DNA from: Methylomonas sp.
GTDB taxonomy: Bacteria > Pseudomonadota > Gammaproteobacteria > Methylococcales > Methylomonadaceae
Assembly: GCA_026990815.1 (NCBI GenBank)
Contig: JALXCS010000210.1
Coordinates: 1 to 17,440 of the forward strand
Direction: 5' to 3'
DNA length: 17,440 nucleotides
Position numbers and translations under genes: made by a program. Positions 6,018 to 13,845 of the stretch are shown here, piece after piece; positions within the stretch are counted from its first letter, which is position 1, and each line of letters opens with the position of its first letter. The notes beneath the pieces are model-generated. The model had not been told where the DNA came from, ran no database searches, and saw only the letters and a list, made by a program, of their open reading frames with translations.

Positions 6018-8241
6018 ATTAACGACAGGCTGGTATCGATCCTCTGATTTTGAATGGTTGTTTCCTGGTGTTAAGGGACTTTTACGTGGTTATGCGGAAA
6101 TATTTTTTATTCCCGATGCGCGAATAGGCTCTTGCTTTTTACTCGCGACATTATGGTTTCCCAATACGGGTCTAGCAGGGCTGATGGCGGCAGTTACGGG
6201 TACTATTACAGCCCGAATTATGCAATTCAGTGAAACGCAGATTGATTTGTATACTTGCAATAGTTTGTTAGTAGGGCTTGCTCTTGGTGCAACCTTTCAG
6301 CTAGATGAGCGATTGATGATTCTAGTCTTTTTAGCAGCGATTCTTACTGTCTTTGTCACCGTTGCTATTGCAGATACATTGTGGAGATTTGAAAGATTAC
6401 CTGCACTAAGTTTGCCCTTTGTTTTAGTCGCATTTGCAATGATCTTTGCCGCACAAGGGTATGGTGGTCTGACTAAAAATTTACACTCTACAATACCAAT
6501 CAATTCATTTTTTAACGGTGTGACGGATCATTTTTTAACCTCTCTAGCATCCATTTTTTTTATACCAGACCCTTTGCTTGGCCTGGTTTTTTTTACGGGA
6601 ATATTATTGGTGTCCCGTTACCTGGCATTTTTAGCTATTAGCGGCTATTTTGTTGGTCATACGCTTTATCACAACTTATCAGGACTTCCCTATTCAACAT
6701 TATCAGATTGGGCTGGCTTCAATTTCACCTTAACAGCCATGGCGCTTGGCGGTATCTTTATGGTGCCAGGGATAAGAAGTTTCCTTATGGCTATGCTGGG
6801 AGCCGTGTTTGCTGCCGTGATCACAAGCTCGTTACAGACCTATCTATCAGTTTATGATTTGCCTGTTATGGCTTTGCCGTTCCTACTGATTACATTCACC
6901 ATGCTCACGGCACTAAATAAAAGAGTTACCAGTACACCTCCTTTTTTGTTGCTGGATAGTCCTGCAATACCAGAAGCTTCATTGGAACGCTCCCGATTAG
7001 TTCAGGCGCGCGGTGGGCAATTTAACAGTATTCCGGTTTATGCTCCTTTTTTTGGGGAGTGGGCAGTTTATCAGGGATTTAATGGTCGGCATACACACTG
7101 CCCCCCGTGGCAACATGCACTGGACTTTATTATTATTCATGAAGGGAAAAGCTATCGAAATTCTGGGACAAAACAGGAAGATTATTATTGTTTTGGCGTA
7201 CCCGTTGTCTCGCCGGTATATGGAATTGTAGTTCGTTGTATATCCAATCATAATGACAACATACCTGGCGAAATAAATACCCAGCAAAACTGGGGAAATC
7301 TTGTATTAATCAGTTTGCCCAACCAATGTTATGTTCTACTATGCCACCTAAAACAATACTCACTAGAAGTTGTCGAAGGACAAGTTGTTGAACCAGGGCA
7401 AATTATTGGTTGTTGTGGGAGTTCGGGGCGTTCACCACAGCCCCATTTGCATCTTCACATCCAAAAGGGCGCTAGCCTGAATAGTCCAACAGTACCCTTT
7501 CACTTAACCCAGGTTGCTACGGTAGATAAATCAGGAACAAGGGTGTTCAAGTTTTATAGTCGGCCTGAAGAAAATCAGAGGATTAGTTTCCCAACACCTA
7601 ATCCTTATTTAAAAGCAGCCCTACATTTACCGGTCGGCAAACAATTTTATTACCGATACCGATTGAATAATCAAGATTGGGAGTCACGCATTGTTACGGT
7701 TATTGTGACCTTGGATGGCCAATTTCGCTTGAAAGTCAGTTCTGGAAGCGATGTTGCTTTTAATGAAACCGATCAAATGCTTGCGTTTTATGATCGTAGA
7801 GGTGGCCATGATTTGTTTCTGGATCTTTTTATTCTTTGTTTAGGGGTGACGCCTTTTGGAGAAAAAGTACTGTCGTGGCAAGATCATCCTTCGAGACGAT
7901 TATTTCCGCAGTCAACAATAAAGTATTTTGTTGAAAATTTTTTTCATTGGACAAATAAAGGCTTGTTGTCTAGTTACCAGCGATATTGGCAGGAAAACCA
8001 AAATACTTGGCTACAAACAGCGGAGCATCAACTCAATGGGATAGTTAGAAGGCAGTCAATTCATACACAAGCAATCATAGCGTCAGAAAAAGGCTGTACC
8101 CAACTGGTTCTGAATGGCAAAAATATCCGTCTTGAGGCTGAATTGTGTGGAACAGGCTTGGAAAACGATATTGGTATACCGCAGCACATCACAAATGTTT
8201 ATTCGTTATTTGAGAAAAGCAATGAGACCACGTTGCATTGA
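5995..8241 (+). CDS. Urea-transporter-like membrane protein fused to an M23 (LytM) peptidase domain
   Basis: The ATG at 5995 overlaps the decarboxylase gene by 23 bases; a TTG at 5971 is a weaker alternative. The 748-residue protein has two parts. Residues about 8-315 form a hydrophobic domain with the internal duplication of urea transporters: IFFIPDARIG with LYTCNSLLVGLALG in the first half, and IFFIPDPLLG with GFNFTLTAMALGG in the second. Residues about 345-495 form a LytM-like M23 domain with QHALDF (His374, Asp377), LLCHLKQY, and PQPHLHLHIQ as the HxH zinc motif. About 250 residues of unrecognised sequence follow. The urea transporter fold is a channel for urea-like small amides; M23 enzymes cut peptidoglycan cross-bridges or glycyl peptides. 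The spacing in the first zinc motif (HxxD rather than HxxxD) is slightly unusual. In context it may move the product of the preceding enzymes across the inner membrane, with its peptidase domain in the periplasm. That role is inference. Confidence 0.78.
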   Translation: MEISSLVKLTTGWYRSSDFEWLFPGVKGLLRGYAEIFFIPDARIGSCFLLATLWFPNTGLAGLMAAVTGTITARIMQFSETQIDLYTCNSLLVGLALGATFQLDERLMILVFLAAILTVFVTVAIADTLWRFERLPALSLPFVLVAFAMIFAAQGYGGLTKNLHSTIPINSFFNGVTDHFLTSLASIFFIPDPLLGLVFFTGILLVSRYLAFLAISGYFVGHTLYHNLSGLPYSTLSDWAGFNFTLTAMALGGIFMVPGIRSFLMAMLGAVFAAVITSSLQTYLSVYDLPVMALPFLLITFTMLTALNKRVTSTPPFLLLDSPAIPEASLERSRLVQARGGQFNSIPVYAPFFGEWAVYQGFNGRHTHCPPWQHALDFIIIHEGKSYRNSGTKQEDYYCFGVPVVSPVYGIVVRCISNHNDNIPGEINTQQNWGNLVLISLPNQCYVLLCHLKQYSLEVVEGQVVEPGQIIGCCGSSGRSPQPHLHLHIQKGASLNSPTVPFHLTQVATVDKSGTRVFKFYSRPEENQRISFPTPNPYLKAALHLPVGKQFYYRYRLNNQDWESRIVTVIVTLDGQFRLKVSSGSDVAFNETDQMLAFYDRRGGHDLFLDLFILCLGVTPFGEKVLSWQDHPSRRLFPQSTIKYFVENFFHWTNKGLLSSYQRYWQENQNTWLQTAEHQLNGIVRRQSIHTQAIIASEKGCTQLVLNGKNIRLEAELCGTGLENDIGIPQHITNVYSLFEKSNETTLH

Positions 8242-9112
8242 TCATCTTATTTTGTATATGTGTATTTATGTCTCTGTGGCCGCTGCAGAGGATAGTTGGA
8301 AATTTCGGTTAGATCTTCAAGGAGAAGGTGGAGGATACAGGAATTCATTATTCCGTAATTATTATATCGCTGGAGGCGCATATATTCATGCTGATCACAA
8401 TAGGGGTGGTGTTTCTTTAGGGTATAACCGAACCCGTATTGATTTTAAATTCGGTATTGGAGATATCTATCAAGAAGACTATTATGCCAGTGGCCGCCTA
8501 TATTTTAAGCCCCCGGTTTTGGAAGGTGTTTTTACGACCCGTTTTGATTTTTACCGAATTAATAATAATGATCCGGGCAATTATACGGATGATGTTATTA
8601 TTCTCGCACCCCAGATTTCATGGATGAATCAGAATCAATCTTTCTATCTGGATGTTGGTTATGTCCGTTCAATTTATCGCAGGGATTTGGATGTTGACCA
8701 ATTAACACCTACTATTGGTTTCGCTCTTAATGACGGCCATGACTGGATACAGTTACGTACTTATTTGATCAAATCCTCAAATTCGCTACGTTCACAAGGG
8801 AAAGCGGAGACTGTTGCCGTTGACGCAAAATGGACCCACTTTTTTGGACAGGATAAACCATTGGGATATTTGGAAAGCATCAGGGTTGGTTTGTTAGTTG
8901 GGGAGCGAGTTTTTGCCGTCGATGGCGATGCTATTGATGTCTTTAATCTTTCTAATACCCAGAAAGGGACAATATCATTAATAACCCAATGGGCTTTGAC
9001 TGAAAAACAAAAAATTTTGTTGGGGATGGCGCTTAGTCGCTATAAGAATGGATTTATAAATGATACCTATACCCTGCCAGTCGGATACGCCGGTTATTCA
9101 ATTTCATTCTGA
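8222..9112 (+). CDS. Small outer-membrane beta-barrel protein
   Basis: The reading frame opens earlier (ATG at 8114), but the start at 8222 gives a normal signal peptide (MRPRCIDHLILYMCIYVSVAAA, cut before EDSWKF) and a 20-base overlap with the upstream gene. An intermediate ATG at 8195 is also possible. The mature part, about 275 residues, alternates aromatic or hydrophobic with polar residues throughout. It is rich in Tyr and Gly and ends in GYSISF; a C-terminal phenylalanine is the outer-membrane insertion signal recognised by the BAM machinery. No specific barrel family is recognised. Its position after an inner-membrane transporter/peptidase suggests it passes or anchors the same product at the outer membrane. 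It could also be a plain structural porin. Confidence 0.65.
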   Translation: MRPRCIDHLILYMCIYVSVAAAEDSWKFRLDLQGEGGGYRNSLFRNYYIAGGAYIHADHNRGGVSLGYNRTRIDFKFGIGDIYQEDYYASGRLYFKPPVLEGVFTTRFDFYRINNNDPGNYTDDVIILAPQISWMNQNQSFYLDVGYVRSIYRRDLDVDQLTPTIGFALNDGHDWIQLRTYLIKSSNSLRSQGKAETVAVDAKWTHFFGQDKPLGYLESIRVGLLVGERVFAVDGDAIDVFNLSNTQKGTISLITQWALTEKQKILLGMALSRYKNGFINDTYTLPVGYAGYSISF

Positions 9113-9137
9113 TTGTTTACGAAAGATATTTAAAAAT

Positions 9138-9143
9138 GAGGAA
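9138..9143 (+). promoter_or_regulatory. Ribosome binding site of the FG-GAP/UnbV gene
   Basis: GAGGAA lies 8 bases before the ATG at 9152. It is a clear Shine-Dalgarno that fixes the start and places the gene 39 bases after the barrel gene. Confidence 0.65.
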
Positions 9144-9151
9144 ACAGTACA

Positions 9152-10924
9152 ATGAAAATACAACGTAAAGTAGTGGCTATAAATGGACTATCAGGTTTTT
9201 TCGTTATTCTTTTAGCTGCATCGCAATCTATCTCTAGCCAAACCATAAGTAACGAAGGCTTTCGTTTTGAAGAAAAATCATCTTTAGTGAATTTCACTCG
9301 AGCAGGCGGCGAGGGGCTGGGCGGCGCCGCTTGGCTGGATTATGACCAGGATGGTGATTTAGACCTGTTCTTAACGGGCGGAGGCAGTTTTCTAAAGTTG
9401 ACTCCAGGAGTTTCTCAAAATGGATTATTTAAAAATAATGGCGATGGAACATTTACTAATGTTAGTAGGGAGGCTGGAGTTGCCAGAGGTGGAGGCAATT
9501 CTGGCGTAGTAGTTGGCGATATCGATAATGATGGATATCCGGATATTTTCCTTTCCGGGGAGGGGCATGTAGTCCATCCTTTCTATAAGAGCTTTAGTAA
9601 GTTATTACACAACCAGGGTGATGGAACTTTTCGTAATATTATTTTCAGTTCTGGAATTAAGCCTTTTGGAGGTACGGAATGGAGTGCTGCCATGGCTGAT
9701 ATCAATAATGATGGTTATCTGGATTTGTTTATTTCAAGCCCTGGACACATTCCTTATGTCCGAGGTTTTGGGGCAAGAGGGCGGTCATTCCCAAACCGGC
9801 TTTATCTTAATAATGGTGATTTGACGTTTACTGATATTTCGCATTCGGCTGGAGTTACTGGCCTTTATGTGGATGAATCGACTGGTCGTATTACAAGTGA
9901 CGGCGCGTGTGCAGTTGGATTTAGTGATTATAATTTAGATAATTTGCCTGATATTTTTGTTGCAAACTGCAACGCATTTAATGTGGATCAAATGGGGAAG
10001 GTTTATGGTAATGCTCTGCTCCGGGCTACACCATTCAACTTATATCGGAACAATGGGGACAATACTTTTACGGATGTGGCGATAGATGCAAGACTGGATA
10101 TACCAGGCTTTTGGATGGGGCTTGCGTTTGGAGATTTTGATAATGATGGCCAAATTGATTTCTTTGCAACTAGTTCAGGAACAGCTTCAAATTTTATGGC
10201 TGTTCATGCGTTAATGCATAACAATGGAGATGGCACCTTTACCGATGTTGCTGAGAAAAATTTATCTGAAACTCCATTTTCGTGGGGGACTACCGCTGCC
10301 GATTTTGATAACGATGGCGATTTGGATTTGTTCAAGGTTGGATCGCTTCCTCCTTTTAATGTAAGAGGAGCTGCTGCAAGCCCTGGGGAATTTTTTCGTA
10401 ACGAAGGCAAAGCAGGTTTTGTTCTAGATTCAGATGCTGCAAATATTGATTTACGGGAAGACTATACGACTGGTGTCGCACAAGGAGATTTTAATACTGA
10501 TGGATTCCCCGATATCGTGGTCGTTAGATCTGCTTTTCAATTTAATCTACCTGCCTGGTACAATTTCAGTTTTGATATTCCCAATGGCCAGCCGGTATTG
10601 CTTCAGAATAAAGGGAACAATAATGACTGGATAACCGTCAGACCAGTTGGAACAATGAGTAACAGCATGGGGATTGGTGCGCGAATCGAAATATTTTCTC
10701 CGTTGATGCCAGATAACCGTCAGGTCAGGGAAGTTCGTGCTGGCAGCAGTTTTGCTTCTTCAGAAAGTCCTTGGCCTACATTTGGCTTAGGTCTTGGTCC
10801 GAATCCTGGCTATTCCTTGAAGGTGAGTTGGCCATCTGGGTTGGTGGAGGAGTTTCCATCTGTACCGACAAGACAAATATTTGAAGTGATAGAAGGCAAT
10901 GGAATTGCTCTTACCATTAATTAA
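9152..10924 (+). CDS. Secreted FG-GAP/VCBS-repeat protein with C-terminal ASPIC/UnbV domain
   Basis: This 590-residue exported protein has a signal peptide at about 1-26 (core FFVILLAAS). The body carries seven calcium-binding FG-GAP-type repeats, each with an acidic D-x-D-x-D/N-G loop followed by a hydrophobic strand: DYDQDGDLDLF, DIDNDGYPDIF, DINNDGYLDLF, DYNLDNLPDIF, DFDNDGQIDFF, DFDNDGDLDLF and DFNTDGFPDIV. The fourth repeat has a degraded loop. A beta-propeller like that of integrin alpha chains is expected. Residues about 486-590 are an ASPIC/UnbV domain, with WITVRPVG, SNSMGIGARIEIF, REVRAGSSF, FGLGLG and VSWPSGLVEEF. Proteins of this CRTAC1-like class are extracellular and often act in adhesion, but no enzyme activity is established. 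It is the last gene of the plus-strand train; the next gene is convergent. Confidence 0.88.
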   Translation: MKIQRKVVAINGLSGFFVILLAASQSISSQTISNEGFRFEEKSSLVNFTRAGGEGLGGAAWLDYDQDGDLDLFLTGGGSFLKLTPGVSQNGLFKNNGDGTFTNVSREAGVARGGGNSGVVVGDIDNDGYPDIFLSGEGHVVHPFYKSFSKLLHNQGDGTFRNIIFSSGIKPFGGTEWSAAMADINNDGYLDLFISSPGHIPYVRGFGARGRSFPNRLYLNNGDLTFTDISHSAGVTGLYVDESTGRITSDGACAVGFSDYNLDNLPDIFVANCNAFNVDQMGKVYGNALLRATPFNLYRNNGDNTFTDVAIDARLDIPGFWMGLAFGDFDNDGQIDFFATSSGTASNFMAVHALMHNNGDGTFTDVAEKNLSETPFSWGTTAADFDNDGDLDLFKVGSLPPFNVRGAAASPGEFFRNEGKAGFVLDSDAANIDLREDYTTGVAQGDFNTDGFPDIVVVRSAFQFNLPAWYNFSFDIPNGQPVLLQNKGNNNDWITVRPVGTMSNSMGIGARIEIFSPLMPDNRQVREVRAGSSFASSESPWPTFGLGLGPNPGYSLKVSWPSGLVEEFPSVPTRQIFEVIEGNGIALTIN

Positions 10925-10934
10925 TGCCCTTCTT

Positions 10935-10978
10935 AAAAATTTCTTTGGAGTTCGCCTATTCTGCAAGGCAAAAGAAAC
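10935..10978 (-). terminator. Possible intrinsic terminator of the minus-strand C39/barrel operon
   Basis: On the minus strand an imperfect stem is formed from TTTCTTT, GCCT and their partners AGGC and AAAGAAA, and it is followed by TTTTT. The pairing has a one-sided bulge of about seven bases, so the call is weak. It lies in the 96-base gap between the two convergent genes. No clear plus-strand terminator is visible there. Confidence 0.3.
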
Positions 10979-11020
10979 TTAAAATTAAGAGTAATTTCTC
11001 AAAATTATGCGGTGGCAAGA

Positions 11021-12571
11021 TTAATCGGAGAAGAACGGAAGCGGATATTTATCCTCAAACCGATAAGGCACATTGATGCCAAAGATAAAATCATTCGCTT
11101 CATCGGTGAGTCCAAAAGCAACGAAAGGTTCTACAAACAATGCTCTAGTTAATTTGATAGTCGAACTAAATTGGAGCGAGCTGATATCCTGCGCTGAGCC
11201 AGGTATTTCTTTTCCATTAATTTCGTTTCGTAACATTGTCGTGCCACTTAAGGCTACTGCGACACTCACTCGGTTATTCAAAGAAAAACCGCCCCCAAGG
11301 GTATATGAAATCTGATCGCCAAGATCGACCCCTCGTGCTGGTAATGTTGAGGTATAACCGATTGATCCGAAAAAAACTACTGGGTCAATCGTTTTGGTCA
11401 GAGACATGCCGGCCCCAATATTCCAAAACCCGGAACCCAATCTTTTTTCCTCCTTACCCGTTGGAGCTTTGGCATTAAGGTTGACGGTAATACCTGGGGC
11501 TGATCCAGTTTCATGGTAGGCAGTATATCTAAGTGATCCGCTGATATCTCCTAGTCCAATAAAATTATTATGCTTTACTTGATTTTTCCCTTCTGCTGGA
11601 ACAAAAGGGGCAAAGTCCCCTTCCTGCTCATTATAACTGAAAGGAATCGAGAGGCTTAGAGCAAGGTCGTCTATGATGCCATAGCTAATACTAACGCTAG
11701 AATCAACCGATCGGGAAATTAATTTAGGGCTAACTTGTTTGTTTTCTTCAGGACAAAACACTGAACCAGGTTGTGGATTAAAACAGGCGGTGCGTGCTGT
11801 ATCTTGCGCATAACTTAAATCAAATTCTACTTCAACCTCACCTTTTTTAAATAATACTTTTTGCCGTCTCAAAAAGGTATCCAGCTGTCTTTGCATATCG
11901 GCTTCTTCTTCTTCTCTATCTCCTTCAGCTAGACCACCCGAGTCTTTTTCAACCTTTGGTTCATTTTCAGTCTCGGGAGTAGCTTCTGCAACTTGGGTTT
12001 CGGAGGAAGGCTTTTGTTTAAGCAGCTTTCGCATTTGCGCTTTTAGAATCTCAACCTCCTGCTCCAGTTTCTCATATTCTTTTTTTGGAACATATTCCGC
12101 CATTGTTTGAGATGAATTTGGCTGGATTAATGTTGTTCTATTCAAATGTATTCTTTTTGGAACAGCCCTCTTTGAATTTTTGGCAGGTATTTTAACAACA
12201 TGGGTCTGGTCAGCTAGGCCAGCTAGTGTCAGACGTTTAAGTGCTCTTTCAAGATTTGCTTGAGAAGAAAAAGCACCGGCTGCAACTTTATAGCCATTTT
12301 TTCCGGAAATAATTCTTGTTTCAAATTTTAGTTGACGTAGTTTTGTGGCAGCTTGTTTTGCCTCTTCAATAGTGGAAAAAGTACCTAAATGAATTCCATG
12401 TAGTGTAGTCTGGTTTTTGGCTGCTATCGTCGATGTTGAATAAAGAACTAGTACTATAGAAAGTACCATGACGGACAAAAATTTTTGAAAATAAACTAAT
12501 ACTTCTAAATTTGTGTCAAGGACGAGTCTGGAGGAATGTGTTTCAGATAAGTTAAGCAAAATGTGATTCAT
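11021..12571 (-). CDS. FapF-like outer-membrane pore with N-terminal SPOR domain and coiled coil
   Basis: This 516-residue exported protein has an uncleaved-length N-terminus of about 50 residues (core VMVLSIVLVLYSTSTIAA) that is long for a signal peptide. An internal Met at residue 35 would give a short one, so the start is uncertain. Residues about 56-127 match a SPOR domain (LHGIHLGTFSTIEEA, then YKVAAGAFSSQANLERAL), which binds denuded peptidoglycan. A coiled coil (KKEYEKLEQEVEILKAQMRK) lies near 160-185, then an acidic linker. From about 240 a beta-barrel domain begins, with VLFKKGEVEVEFDLSYAQ and many amphipathic strands. Coiled coil plus a barrel of this type, next to a C39 peptidase, resembles FapF of the Fap functional-amyloid system, where the helical part plugs a secretion pore. 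The SPOR domain is not part of FapF as I know it. The gene starts 54 bases after the C39 gene and is probably co-transcribed with it. Confidence 0.72.
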   Translation of the reverse strand: MNHILLNLSETHSSRLVLDTNLEVLVYFQKFLSVMVLSIVLVLYSTSTIAAKNQTTLHGIHLGTFSTIEEAKQAATKLRQLKFETRIISGKNGYKVAAGAFSSQANLERALKRLTLAGLADQTHVVKIPAKNSKRAVPKRIHLNRTTLIQPNSSQTMAEYVPKKEYEKLEQEVEILKAQMRKLLKQKPSSETQVAEATPETENEPKVEKDSGGLAEGDREEEEADMQRQLDTFLRRQKVLFKKGEVEVEFDLSYAQDTARTACFNPQPGSVFCPEENKQVSPKLISRSVDSSVSISYGIIDDLALSLSIPFSYNEQEGDFAPFVPAEGKNQVKHNNFIGLGDISGSLRYTAYHETGSAPGITVNLNAKAPTGKEEKRLGSGFWNIGAGMSLTKTIDPVVFFGSIGYTSTLPARGVDLGDQISYTLGGGFSLNNRVSVAVALSGTTMLRNEINGKEIPGSAQDISSLQFSSTIKLTRALFVEPFVAFGLTDEANDFIFGINVPYRFEDKYPLPFFSD

Positions 12572-12625
12572 AATTATTCTTCTTATTGTAAATGCTAAAG
12601 ATGGGTTTAAATCGAAAGATCTTCG

Positions 12626-13408
12626 CTAGCGTACCCCAGATCGTCGAACCAAGTTAACAGAATAATTTCGTATTCTACTTGTTCCCAAAATAACTCTTCG
12701 CAAGTCGGGGCGAACATAATCGTCAGGTCGTGAAAGAGCCAAAGGGTAACGGAGGATACTTTCCTCACCAGATTTTCCAAGGGCGAATATAATGCCACCA
12801 TATTCCTCTTTGAAATGAGCAATGCTCATGCGAAGGTTTCCTCGACCGGGATCTGCCAAAAAAACCCGGCCACCGGCTATACCTCTTAAGACTGCAAAAT
12901 GATGATAACCAAATGGTTCTACATAGACAATGACAGGTGCTTGAAGTTGACGTAGTTGCTCAATTGTTAGTTTAAAACCAGCCGCTTTATAGCCTTTTTT
13001 TTGGGCTGCGTATTTCAAGTCCAAAAGCGAGAATCCAGCTTTCTTTTTGCGCCTTCGTTCCTCTTCAGATAATTTATCAGTCCGAACTTTGAGTATATCA
13101 AGTATATCTTGTTCGGATAGGCTCTCTCCGTAATAAAAGGCCATTAGAGTGGTTAAGGCTGCAGCGCCGCAAGAGGCATCGAGTTTTTGTTTCACGACAT
13201 GTTTGTCGCGAAGTTCTATCCATGTATGACGTTTTACTGATTGAGATTTTGAAGGGAGTGCAGTGCTGCCGTGGGCTGGTTGGGTTTCATGAGCAAAGAC
13301 TACATGATTATTAATCGTAAGCAGTACGATCAAGCATATGATAAATGGGCTTGGTTTAACCATCCAGGTATCATGTGTTATCGAATTAACTGCTGCACCT
13401 CTATACAT
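12626..13408 (-). CDS. Periplasmic C39 family peptidase (FapD-like)
   Basis: This 260-residue exported protein has a hydrophobic signal core (FIICLIVLLTINNHVVFA) ending near residue 39. A start at Met16 (13363) gives a more typical signal peptide than the first Met, so the N-terminus is uncertain. The peptidase domain covers about residues 68-215 and has all expected catalytic residues: Gln74 (oxyanion hole) and Cys80 in VVKQKLDASCGAAAL, His170 in YHHFAVLRG, and Asp186 in LADPGRGN. C39 enzymes cleave after double-glycine leaders. They are usually the cytosolic N-terminal domain of ABC exporters, but here the domain stands alone and is exported, as in FapD. No ABC exporter gene is in the window. 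The neighbouring exported protein at 13846-14136 carries a Gly-Gly leader-like motif and is the natural candidate substrate. The C-terminal 45 residues are basic and unassigned. Confidence 0.82.
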   Translation of the reverse strand: MYRGAAVNSITHDTWMVKPSPFIICLIVLLTINNHVVFAHETQPAHGSTALPSKSQSVKRHTWIELRDKHVVKQKLDASCGAAALTTLMAFYYGESLSEQDILDILKVRTDKLSEEERRRKKKAGFSLLDLKYAAQKKGYKAAGFKLTIEQLRQLQAPVIVYVEPFGYHHFAVLRGIAGGRVFLADPGRGNLRMSIAHFKEEYGGIIFALGKSGEESILRYPLALSRPDDYVRPDLRRVILGTSRIRNYSVNLVRRSGVR

Positions 13409-13730
13409 GCTCTTAATACTAACATGAAAATTTATGAGTTTATTCGGTTTTTATGCGTTATTTAGTCTGTACAAACACGTAATTGTGTATTAATGAATAA
13501 TTTTTCAGGAGTTTTTTTTGGTTCTTGTTAATAATTCTAATTGATAATTGTGGGCCCGAGGTTTTAATAAGCCTTTATGTAAAGGAAACCGCCATTAGAA
13601 GTCAATGAATTAACGTTAAAATATGATTGAAATTTGGAACCGACAATGCTTCTAAAATCATTAGATGTTACTGATAATTAGTTTGAAACATTTTAGCTGG
13701 GTTGGAAGAACCATAAAAGTGTTTTTTCCT
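13409..13730. other. Non-coding gap upstream of the C39 peptidase gene
   Basis: No coding character is seen on either strand. It should hold the promoter of the C39/barrel pair, because the small-protein transcript upstream is closed by a terminator at 13731-13774. I could not pick a convincing promoter: AT-rich hexamers are frequent and none is well spaced. Confidence 0.45.
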
Positions 13731-13774
13731 AAAAACCCTAGCAAACAAACTATGTTGAATTTGGTTTGCTAGGG
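13731..13774 (-). terminator. Strong intrinsic terminator of the small secreted protein gene
   Basis: A perfect 11-bp stem is formed by CCCTAGCAAAC (13736-13746) and GTTTGCTAGGG (13764-13774) around a 17-base loop. On the minus strand it is followed directly by TTTTT (13735-13731). It lies 72 bases beyond the stop of the gene at 13846-14136 and so closes that transcript before the C39 gene. Confidence 0.85.
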
Positions 13775-13845
13775 AATTTTACGCAATCTATTCCCTCAAA
13801 AAGGGCTATGTAGAATGCTTTTCCTGAAATGCTGGTTTACCGAAA

